From NCBI GenBank assembly GCA_000149265.1, contig CH003275.1, positions 1,020,346-1,084,345 of the forward strand: 64,000 nucleotides of DNA, in the 5' to 3' direction. Below the pieces are notes generated by a model. It saw nothing but the letters and a program-made list of their open reading frames with translations. It did not search any database and had not been told where the DNA came from. The position numbers and the translations under genes are program-made. The stretch comes from Ciona savignyi (taxonomy: Eukaryota; Chordata; Ascidiacea; Phlebobranchia; Cionidae). This document shows positions 1 through 12,400 of this stretch, piece by piece (position 1 is the stretch's first letter; the number at the start of each line of letters is the position of its first letter).

Positions 1-141
1 CAATAGTTTGTTATCTTGTTAAATCATTTTGTATGATTTTAGAAATTAATTTTAGGTTTAGGTTATTATATTAGTCAAAATAATGAATAATGCACTTTTT
101 TATTCTTAGAAAAATAATAAGTTTGTGTCCGTTAATGTCCA

Positions 142-409
142 CGAAAGGTTGCAGGTTCGATTGAAATTGGTCGCTAGCTTGTCGGTTGTGTCCTTGGGCA
201 AGGCACGTAACAGACAATGCCTGAACCCAGCGAATTAATGAGTTCTACTAAATTAAAGGAATGCTTGAATCATACACAACACACTGTAATAGCTCTGGTA
301 ACCCGACGTCGGATGCAAGGTAATCTGACGATTATTTGTGTGTTAATCACCTTGGTTTTCCCATTCACGGGGATAAACGTTAATATCGTATCTATCTTTC
401 TTATCCTAG
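142..409 (+). repeat. tRNA-derived SINE (family 1), nearly full length
   Basis: The copy starts inside the tRNA-like head, with a B-box-like GGTTCGATTG. It runs through the family core (GTCCTTGGGCAAGGCAC, then AATAGCTC, then GATTATTTGTGTGTTAA) to the 3' end GGGGATAAACGT. It lies in the intron before the first visible CC2D2A exon. Confidence 0.8.
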
Positions 410-475
410 GCTATTTGCCTTATATAGTTTAATTATTCTACAAATCTAAGCATTAACAATACATTCTTCTCCAAG

Positions 476-3400
476 GTGAACTACCAGCAAGATGTCCATC
501 ATTGGGAGTTAGAGGTGGAGAACCAGGTGAGTGAGAGGAAGGAGGAATATGATGTCACAATCGCAATTGCTCATCAAGAGGAAGTGAGAAAATATCAGGT
601 TCAGCTTCAGGTGATGGTAACTGTTTTGTTAATTTGGTTATTTCCTCTCAAATTGACATTGGTTGTTGTTGTTATATATCATTCAAGATAGTTGTGCTGC
701 TTTTAGCATTCTATTAACTGAACAGAGCTTTTGTATTCCTGCAAGTCCCTCGCATATTAGATAGCTTGGGAATTAATTTATGGTGAACATGGTTCTATCA
801 ACTTCTATGTATAAGAATTTCATGCAAACTGTCCAAATAAATTCACTAGTTTTAATGTAAGGAATTAGTACAAGCCGTCTCATTTAAAAATAAACAGAGC
901 TCGAAATCAAATCTAGAGTCAAACGGGAAACACTGAAAGAAGGGAAACAGGAAGGGGGAAAACTGGACAGTAAAATAAAGATTATGACATTAGAGTTAGT
1001 TTTAAACATTTGGTTGGGTTAGGGTTAGTTCTGGAGTTGGGATTAGTGTTTAAAATTGTTGGGATTAGTGTGTTAAAATTAGTTACCATAGTTTTAGTGA
1101 GCAGTTTCCCCTCCTTTCCTCTTTCCCTCCTTTTAGTGTTGCCCGCGATACAAATCCGAAAAAATCGGCAGGACTCATAATCAAAACGTCCCCATAAAGC
1201 AATACAAAACTGATATTAAACACTTTAAAGAGAGGCATCTTTGTTTTGTTTTCTTACCAGGAGTGGAAACAAAATCGATTAAAATTGAAACGGATTCGAA
1301 AGAAAATGCAGCGCGGTTCGCAAGAGAATCTTCTAGATCCAAATTCAGAGGTTGGTTTTCCTGTATTGGACAGGATTCTATTGTTTTTTTCTTAAAGAAC
1401 TTATAGCATTGTATTACTGAAATTGTAGGATTTGCTTATGCTTCCAATTAGGTTACTGCACTTGTTGTATTGTGTTGCACATGACCAACTAAGATATTGG
1501 TTTAGTTTTACATTTAATATTTAGTTTTTACATGTTTAGTAATATTAATTACCGATATTTTCCACCCCGGGATTAAACATAAGAGCATTGAAAAAGTGAT
1601 GGGTTGTATGCAAGTATGTGTGAAATATATTTTAACTCTGGGATTAAAACATAAATGCATTAAAAAAATTATATGCAAGTATGTGTGAAAAAACAATTTT
1701 TGGGACGCCCCCCAAATTAGTTAAGTATTTAGCTAGTGGGAAACAAAGAATTTCTTATTCGTTAACCCCCCAAAAATGAATTTAGGTTGAAGAGGAGGAG
1801 TTAAATATCGCCGGCAACATTGACAAGCCGCAAAAACCTGACAAACCCGCTCCGTTCGACAAAGATGCCGTGAGAAACGATGTCATGAACCAGCTTCTAG
1901 CCAACCGCAGAAATCCAGGTGAAACTAAACATTCTTGGTTTAAACAACATGGGATTTTATATTAAATTAGCATCCTACCCTGTCTTGGTCCCATTTTAAT
2001 TGTTAATCAAAGAGGAAGCTAAGGTATCTCTTGAACTGACCTCCACCATTACTTTTACCCAAATCCTCTCTTTTGACCCATAGCAATACCCATATTACCA
2101 TAAATTTAATTGTTCTTGCACTGAATGGGGTTGGGGATAAACATATATTCTACCCTATCCTTATAACAATTTTATTTGTTAAACCACCCTAGCAAAGCCT
2201 AAGATATCTTAAACTTACCCATACCGCCAACATCACCCATAACCTACCTCTTTTGACCCATTTTGATAGTTAACCCACCTTAGGCGAAGCTAAGATATCT
2301 CTTGAACTGACCCACACTGTCAACATCACCCCCATTTCATCCGTCCCGGCACTGGAGTCTTCACGGAGAAGAGCGATGCAAAAGTCCACAATGAACTTCC
2401 CGCGTGCTCTTCAACGGTCGTGAGGTGTTTCTCACCGACCCGAAAACTCTCACCTCAGATTTTAAACTCAATTTTGGATCGATTTTTCGAGTCAGAATTG
2501 CTCAGTGGCCCGAAAGTCTTAAGGTGCGTGTGATTATTTTAAAGTCCAGCCGCGTTTGGGAGACATTCTTGACCAGACAGGTTCACCCTGTTTGTTTGTG
2601 TTGTACTTTACGGATTTTTGTGTGACCCAAAATTAATGCTGCAGTGGTACAAAATTCAAAAGTCACTACCACATTGCCACCAACCAGACTGTCGGCATGA
2701 GAAATGGGGTTATGTCACATACTATAATTATAGGTGATAAAATGTACATCAATCCCTTAAAAATAAAAAAAAGAATTAATAAGAAATGATTAATTAATAT
2801 ATTGTTGATTCCAATGCATTTTAGCTTCAAACCTCCATTCCTATCCCTTGTGTGGACATCTTTATGGTTTTATTTCCACCCCTTCTATGGTGTTAATCAC
2901 CCTCCCCCTGAACCCCAAGTGACCCCACTTTCATTTCAGGTTGAGCTTTTATCATCGGGTCTGGTTACCCGCACGTTAATATCATCCATATTCCTCACCA
3001 TTCCCCCCACCACTGTGCACTCTGGGAATGTTCGCCTCGGCCCCACTGAGTTTCTATCCACCCGTGTCGAATCGTTCAACCATGAAGGGGTTGGGAGTAA
3101 CACCCCGTTTACGCTTCGCCCCAATGACGCAAGCCCCACCTCAATAAACACTAAGGGGGTGATTATAAGCAGTGTTTCATGGAGTCTCGACCAAGATGGT
3201 AGGGTTTTAGCCCCCAAAGGGTTCGTGGAAAGAGATGACCCTATTTCGGGGGGTAATCCGTTGAAAATAAACGACCCTGTAATTGCAATTGGGGCCGAGG
3301 GGCTACAGGATCCAGAGTCGCTAACAAAATGGGTCAAGGAGTCACGGCTTGACCCAAATGATCCTGAAAACGCAGCGCTGGTCCCATTCATGCAAGGGAT

Positions 3401-6400
3401 CAAAGATGGAGAAGGTTTTCCGTTTGCTCAGGATTACTTCCGATTAGAACAACTCCAGGTGGGTAAGATGTGTAAAAATGTACAAACCAGGGTAATATAT
3501 TGGGTTCTGGTTAGTGTATTGTCCATTGGAATTAGAGTAAATTAATTATCTTAGGGTGGTTTTCTCCAAAAATCTCATATTTGGTTTCGAATAAGGTGCT
3601 TTAGGACCGTGCTAAAAATCTGTCTGAAACGAGAAATGAGAAATCATTGTGAGAAATGACAGACAATGGAACATAAATAGGGCCCCTATTATAGGGGTAT
3701 ATTTATGAGTTGGTAGATATGTATGTGTTGGCTATACCAAGGACACAAGACTAGAAAGCGACCAGTTTAGAACCTGCAAAACTTCAAGCTAAAGAGGAAG
3801 CACTAAACTACCATACCAGTGGTTCTTGATCTTTTTAGCCCCGTGACGTACTCGAAACCAATTAAGAAACTAACGGATGCACTTTGCATAGGAAGTCAAA
3901 ACAATATGTTAAATACTCAAAAATTTAGAAAAAATATAGAAAATTAAAACTTTAATTTAAATAATTTCATCACTGAATTTTCCACATAACGAAATTACTG
4001 TTTCTTAAGCGCTCTTGCTTTTCGGAAGTTAATTTAGAACTAACGCACCATTTGAGATACACTGCACCATACTAATCGGCGAGTAACCCTTATCTGTAAT
4101 TAGTGGGTATTTGTTGTATCCTATCTTCAAGTGAAATATATCAGAATAGCAATATACATTCTGATGATCAAATCCAGGAAGAATTCAACTTTCTAACGGA
4201 CGAAGAGTTCTCTCATCTGAATCGTCTTCGGCTCCTACAACTCCGGGACAAAGAGGTTGCGGAGTTCCGTAACATCTCGATGATCCCGTGCAACGAGCAC
4301 GAGATCACAGAGTCGGCATTCACCACGTACGAGAGGAGGCTCAAGGAGAAAGATTCTCTGCAATCCATCGACACTAAAGGACTGGAGGGAGGTAGGAATC
4401 GTTCTTCGATTTTTTCTTCGATATAAATCAACCACCCAAACTGTAATATCTCAACCCAACTTGACTGTTGACATAAAGTGTCTTCGATAACTTTGGTTTT
4501 CCTTCTTAACAACAGAAATCCTTTGAAGGAGTACATAAGACACTTTATGTCAACAGTCAAATTGCTTGAGATATTACAGTGTGGCTGGTTGATTTATATC
4601 TTTGTGGGTGGAAAACCATGATTAAGTCAAAGTTGCTCAATCTAATATGGAGTATAGCTACGATCCAATAGTTTGGTGGGTTAGTGCCTTTGATTTTATT
4701 CCATTAAGATTCGGATTAAATCAAATCCATAATTATCCGACTTGGATAAAGCAATAAAATGCGTTCATTTAAATTCTAAATTTTTAAAAAAAAATTATTT
4801 TATTAAAATTCTTCTTACTTATTATGCTTATTTTGCAGTGCACACTCCAATAGTATGTGACAGAAAATTAATCTCTGAAATGATCCTGAGCCCTAGCATG
4901 TTAGAAGCTTATATTTGCCCGTGTAAAAAAATCTTCCAAGATTTTTCATTCACAGATAAAATATGTATATCCTATCCTACATGTAGATTGTATTTGCAAA
5001 ACCTTAATTTCCTCATTTTGAAAGTTTTTTAAGTCCGACTTAAAACAATTGCATATCATAGGTGCTTTGAGCGCTCACCGAGTTGAGGTTTTAAGGTTTC
5101 GGCAGAAAGTGAAAGACGCAGTTCTCCACCGTTTCTACACATCAAGACACCACCACACTTTGCAGGTTTGCTATTCTAGAGCAATATTTCATAGCGGTAA
5201 CCTAATGGTAGATGTGAGGTAATCTCACAATTGTCAAAAGGCGAACGCTTTATAATGTTTCTCCATGTCAGTTGGGCGGTACTGTAAAAATTCAATTCAA
5301 TTCAATAAAAAATCAATATTCAAATTATTGCAAAAGTACTAAACTGGGTGAAATCGATCTTAGAACCTCTTGAAAAAACCTAAACATTAGTAGTCTTTTG
5401 GGACTTCAGATATTCAAAGTTTATCTCAGGAAATTGGAAGAAGAAGAATATTGAATTTTAATTGTGCTAGGTATATTGCAACCACAAATCCGCTGTTAAT
5501 ACAATAAAACGCAAATTGCCTCACAGACATAACCAACTAGCGACTAGTTTCGATTTCACATCTTTTCGGACAATCAAAAATGCAGCGAACCAGACAACCA
5601 GTGCCACAAAATAACTACTTTAACAAGACCACTGTCCATATTAGGATATGGTCCACGAGGAACAAATCCCGGACATCGGTACCCTCGGGTCCAGCATGGC
5701 AAAAATCGTTGAGCCACGACGACCCCTCAAACCGATCCGGAAAACCCGCAAAAAGGCGACGTCGCAGAACTTAAACGAAGGGTCAGTAAAGATACTAATC
5801 AACGTGGTGAGGGGTTATAACATCCCGACGCGGCAATCGGCGCACGCCCACCAACAGAACAGAAGAGGAGCGGTGCAAATTAGCAGTGGATTGTTCACAG
5901 GTAAGCAACGTATTTCTAATAGATGAGTGTAGGTAGCCAACTATAAAGATGCATTAGCAGCAGAAGCTGAAAGGGTTTTAGTGCCACGAAATAGCTTGGT
6001 GGTTTAGTCTGTCAACTTTAAGCCGAAAGTATGAAGGATTGTAACCGGTCCGCTCACTAGTTTTTTTTCTTGTGCAAGGCAACTGGCACATATACCTAAA
6101 CCAGGTGGATTAATGCGAGCAACTATACTAAAAGAATGTCTTAATTATACATACATACTGTAATGGCTCCAGTAACCACATTGTGGTCACAAGGTAATCT
6201 GACGATTACCCGTGTGAGAATGCTCCCTTATATTTTTTTAAGGTTATCTAACAATTACCTGCGCAATAAAGCCACTTTTATTGTCCCATTTACAGAAATA
6301 ACCATGAATATTCTATCTTAACCTGACTACAAACATAAGTCTGTCGTTCTTTATTTTACCTCATTCTCACCCAACTTCTAATGCAGGTTCATCACTGATG

Positions 6401-9400
6401 GCGGGTCAGACATTGGAGCCGAACTCGAAATCGTTTCTGGTATCGCCGTTCGTCGCGGCTTCATTCCAAGACACCGTGGTCACGACAAGTGTCGCGCAAG
6501 GTCCCAACCCCAGTTGGAACGAAGAGTTACAACTCCCTTTCTCAGCGCCAAACAACGATTACAGCTCCAGCAACCTGCAGAAAGTTGACGACGTCCTTTT
6601 TATTCATTTGTTTGATCGGTGCGTGAGATTTTTAAATTTGCGCCAATGAAAACAGATGGTTTACCTTAAAGATATAACATTTATTCACTCCAATGAAAAC
6701 ACAAAGGTATATCTTAAAGATAAAACACGTATTTACGCCAAAAAACCTATAGATAAATCTTAAAGATATTCGTGCACATATAGCTTCAGCACTGTGGAAC
6801 TTTACTTGGAAAAGTCTTGATTCCATATTCACTTTAGCAAGTAAACTATGGTTTGAAATGATCATTTTTTTAAACGATAAGATATTTAAAGGTGTAAAGT
6901 TAGGAATATCTTTAAAATATTTAAGACGCTTTTCTGTTATATTTATGCAGAAATTAAAGTTTCCTCATTTTTTGGTCTCCTGCGATACGCTTGCTTTTAA
7001 AAGAAAAATGGGGTTGCGGTTTGTCATTACCTAATTGTAATAAAAAATATTAGCGAATTTAGCAACTTTAATCAGATATTCTCAATTTTTTAGTCCTTAT
7101 TTAAATCTCTGTGAAGCTTCTAATGATTTAAATAGTGGGGTTACAAGGTTATATTTTGTTTGATCCCTAATTTTTATACATTAGTAACATACCCCAGGGA
7201 TTAATAACAATCTTACCCACCAACAACCCCTTTTCACCCCCACAGGGTGACAGAGGATGCCACCCCAACCGACACAGAGGACCCAACCACCATCGTAACC
7301 CGCTTGCAGAACTACTGGCTCGGATCGTTCAAACTCCCGTTCTCCACCGTGTACCAACGCGGCAAGATCGACGGGACTTTCAAGATCAAAGTTCCCCCTG
7401 TGTTATTGGGGTACGACCTGGAACGGCAGGTCGGCTATGAGCATGTGTGCATGAAGTTAACTAAACCTCTTTTTAGAATAATAAGATACTCATGTTTATT
7501 CCTGTCAGTGGGGTAATTCTTCATGTTTTCGAAAATTGTTGCCCGTTTTTTTCATAAGGTTCTGCTTTATGATTTTATCATGGAAACAAAAAATAAACTA
7601 AACTAAAGAACAATGCAAATAAAAAAATGATAACCTCATTATGAAAAAATGCTAGTCTTACCACACACAAACCAATATATCTGTTAAAAAAATAACCTCA
7701 CTATAAAAAAATACCGTTACCATACACACATACACACACACCGATATACTTTTGCAAATACCAATCACCGTCACCCACGCAATACTTTGCAGCTGCCAGC
7801 CAACGCAGACATGCACGAGCGGATGGAATCACAATTTATGCAGCAAAGTTCCGGAACCTTTCTCACTATTTTCGTCACCTTGGAGCCTGTACTTAAACCT
7901 ATGGACCCACCCAGGTATAATTAGTTTATTTCATATTGAAAGTTTTGATCAAATAGCTATCTTCGAAGAAATAAGTGGAAAAAATGTGTCAAACCTTGGT
8001 ATGATTTTTATGATTTTAGGTTCATAAAGGATGTTTCCAGTGTTAAACGGTTTTTAAGAACAACTGCATTAATTTGTGGTATTCTAACATATTTATGAAT
8101 GTATTGTTATACAAATGACCTCATAAATACTGTTTACCTGAAATTTCTGCTAAAAAATGATCATACAAAAAGTATTTTTACTGGTAGAAAATTATATCTT
8201 ACCGGTAATTTGTGCATTTACTTACCCGGTTAGAGAATAAGATATAATATTTACGGTACCTCTAAATACTACAGGACCACATGGAGCGCTTAAATCGCTT
8301 GGATCGCTTACTATACTTCGTAATTACAAAAGCCATGATAATAATGTTAGGGTTGGGGTTAAAGTTAGTTCTGGGGTTGAGATTAGTGTTTGAGACAGGG
8401 TTAGAATTACTTTCCAAAGCAATCTAAGTGATCCAAGCGCTCCAAGCGGTCCAGTGGTATTTAGAGGCACCCTAATATTTATGTTACTCCTCATGAATGT
8501 AAACACACAAGCAATCTTCAGATCACCTTGCGCCAACTCTTGGGTTAATGGAGCTTTTACAGTGCGTTGTGAATGATTCATACAGTACTTTAATTTAATA
8601 GAATCCATCATTCCACTAGATTCAGGCAATGTCCGTTAAGTACCTTTTCCGATAGCTAGTGACCAGTTTCGAACCTGTAACTCACCAGATTAATCGGTCA
8701 GACAAACCGGTATAATAAACCTGTATCTTGCCAAAGCCTGATTTAAATAAAACTTAAAAATCCCAGGTTAAGTTTTGAGAGCCAAGAAGACCCAGAGTTG
8801 CTGGCGAAGTGTGCTGTCTTCATGGCCGACTGCAACAAGCGCTATCCGACCAGGAACGTTAAAACCACTGTGATTGATATAAAGGGGGGGAGTCTGTGCT
8901 TATTACAAGGTAATGAATGTGAGGGTTAGCCGTAAAGTTAGGTATATCAGACTACCCTGCCATTACTCAATCTTTATATCATTAGTGTGAAGGAACATTA
9001 CGCAAAAGTTTGATAATTTTCATTATGGTCATGTTTTGATAATGTAATATTTTTAGTTTAGATCATTTAGGTAATGACTGAAAATCTTACGTTATCACTG
9101 TACTGACATTCATGTTACATCAAATAAGGCATGTTTGACCATATCCTGTTATAACTGACCAAACCCTGTCAAAACCGACCATATACCGCTATAACTGACT
9201 ATATCCTTTTATAACTAACCATATCATGTTATAACTGACCATACCCTATTACAATTGACCATATCCTGTTATAACTGACCATACACTATTATAACTGACC
9301 ATATTATGTTATAACTGACTGTAATGGTTGTTCTTTCACTATCCTTTTCTAACTTACCCCTTTAAAGCAACTAATGTTGATCTTACTCTTATGGATTGTA

Positions 9401-12400
9401 AAAATAAAACTGTCACCCATCTTATGACATCATAATGCCCTTTCACCCCTTTCCAGATTCATCCGAGCGCTGCCCCCACCCCCGGATTTAATTGAGGGGT
9501 TGAACCCAGGTTCGAAGGAAGCCACCGAAAAACTGGCGCGATTTGTGTCTCTCATCCCGTTTGTATCAGACAACGTGACGTACGCTGGGATTTGTGACCT
9601 TTGGAGCACTTGTGATCAGGTGGGGCATGCTCTGTTGTTGGTGTGGCATAAGTGATTTATTGGTTGCAAGGCCAGTCTATATGTCTGTTAGTATGGCCCA
9701 GTCTATTGGTAGCAAGGTCATCTATATAGTACATAGGCAATACCGTAAAACCTCTATTTGAGCGTGACCTCTATTTGAACGCCGCCTCTAATAGAACGTC
9801 ACTTTTAAGAAAGAGTTGAAAAATATAGCGCCATGGCGGTGAAATAGAGGTTTTACGGTATGTCTGCGCACACGACTACATGATAAATACAAGTTTTAAA
9901 ATTCCACAGTTATAGTTGCGATCCAATTCAGCCATGTAAAAATTTAACCAGCAAGAGGTATATAAATGCCTTAAGCTCCAAAATCCCAACTTTTATCTAA
10001 GAAAATCGCTGCTGTATTCTTGTATTGCAGGTACTTGGTAGTGAATCGTAGTGAATGAAATTAAAGCATAACACGTCGGGTTATATAGCATGACATGCAC
10101 GCAAAGAATGTTGCATACCAAAGTTAATGATTATTACATACATGTGGGCATGATTACAGGGCACGCATGATCACAGGGCACAAAATAACTGTCTGGAATC
10201 CACGTATTACTACAGGGATAGAAATTAACGCATGTCCACAACAGATAGGATAGAATATTCATTTTTATTCCTGTGAATGGAAAAACGCAAGGGATGTTAA
10301 CCTTTTGCTCGCACTCACTGTTGCGTTACCGAGGCTATTGCAATCTGTTGTGTATGATTAAGACATTCCTTTAATTTGGTAAAACCCATTATTCCAGTGG
10401 GTTCAGGCAACATCTATTTAGTGCCTTGTCTACACAACCAATTAGCTAGCAACCAGTTTCCAACCTGCAAACTTTTTAACTAAAAGGCAATGCACTAACC
10501 CACCAAGCTAGTCGATTTGACAAAATAAAATATTAATAAAGCAAGATCATGACTTCCATATTAATAAAGCAAGATTATGACTTCCATATTAATAAAGCAA
10601 GTTTATGACTTCCATATTAATAAAGCAAGTTCATGACATCCATATTAATAAAGCAAGATCATGACTTCCATATTAATGCCTAATATTGTTTTCCAATTTC
10701 AATGTGCCACCCAATACAATGGGAGGTTACCAGCATCATTTTAACCTCCCAGTTCATGCAAATGCTGTGCGGAGATGAAGAAGAGCACGCGATCCTGCTC
10801 CTCAACTTCTTCCTGCATCTCGGGAAGCAGGCGTACCTGGTCCTGGGAGCCGCCGTCCCGGAAGGAAACACCGCGTACGTGTTGACCCTTGATCAAACTG
10901 CGAGGGTAAGCTGGGGTTATGAGGGGGGTTACGATAAGCAATTGTTGGGTGAGCATAATCTTGAGTGGAGTTAGGACAAGAAATCGTTGGGTTATTTTGG
11001 GTTTCCACAGATTGGGCGGGGTTAAGCATAAGCTATCGCGAGATTACCCCTCTAAATTCATGTGGAATATTAATGGGGTGTTAGCACAAGCTGTCAGATT
11101 ACACCCTTATTTGTAGTTTTGTATGTGTAAAACACCTTGTACCCAAAGTCGATTTTCATGAGTTGTGTCACTGTGTAGATTGAAAAACTAGGCTTTATGT
11201 GGAATATTTTTATCTCCTGCCCAAAGTTGCAGCCATTACAATGTGCGATATATAAAAATATTTAAAATAAAAACCTGCTACAATTTTCCTTATGCGCACA
11301 GGATTACACGATCTGGAATGCGAGCACGGGTCAGCAGTATTTCAAGGGGGATCCACACACTCCACTGCAAAGTGTAGGGGCACTCGTAAACGACAAAAAC
11401 ATTTGGTTCAACGTCCAACGGCAAGCAATGCCCATCAGGATGCACTTTGACGTGAGTACAAGCTTATTCTGTCGGTTTTATAAGGTTTAGGTTGTTTCTT
11501 TCTATTGACATCCCTAAAATTGTTAGTTTGGGTTTAATGCTATTTATATGGGTTTTTATGCCTTTTATTTGAGGTGTTTGCTATTTCTTTGGTTTTTATT
11601 ATGTTAGTATGGTAGTTATTGCTGTTAATATTGGGTTATTGTTGTTTGTATGGAGGTTATGAGGTTTAAATTGTGTTTTTGTTGTTTGTATGGGATTTAA
11701 TTTTATTCAAAAAATCAAAAAAAAGAATAAAACATTGCGTTTCCAAAAACTTTCTCATATATTATTTTAATCATAGAAATAATATATACACAGGTAACAA
11801 GGCCGGCGGATTGGAAACCATTCTTCGGAGCCACGGCCACGCCCCTCCCTTCCATCCAACCAGAATCCATTTACTTCCCACCAACCGACCAATCATACGT
11901 ATCCAATTTAGTTGACGTCATCGAACGAACGCTAAAGGTGATTTTTTTTTTTACAAAATCGGCCTTTTTGATTTACTTATTTCAAGATTGTTATTCTACG
12001 AATTTAAGACAAGAATATTATTGTTTTATCAAAAAACGCAAAAGCCGTTATCACACGGGCAATGGGCGGTTTACTGGTGCTAGTATATTACATCGCGAAT
12101 ACGTAATCAATCTTCTTACACGGTTAAATTTGAGTTTAACTCGCCTCCAAGAACATTCGTTATAACACATTCAAAACTTGTCGCTGGCTGGTCGGTTGTG
12201 TTCTTGGCCAGGGCACTTAGCTGACTGAACCCAGTGGAATGGTGTGTTCTACCAGATTAAAAATAATAACGTAACCATACACAAAACACTGCAATAATTC
12301 CCGTAACCCGACGGTGCGCGCGAAGTAATCTGACTACTACCCGTGTGTTAACCCTCTTGATTTTTTTCATTCACGGTGATAAACATGAATATACTATTCT

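Noticed and set aside
217..432. Short plus-strand frames such as 217-432, and minus-strand frames 8324-8629 and 56251-56457
   Set aside because: All lie in SINE or MITE copies and read through repeat consensus, not genes.
960..1100. GGGTTAGGGTTAG words suggesting an interstitial telomere tract
   Set aside because: The words are irregular and belong to the MITE core also seen at 8330-8400 and 23520-23580.
2936..3403. 155-codon minus-strand frame opposite the large CC2D2A exon
   Set aside because: It is a shadow of the conserved plus-strand exon, which matches CC2D2A throughout.
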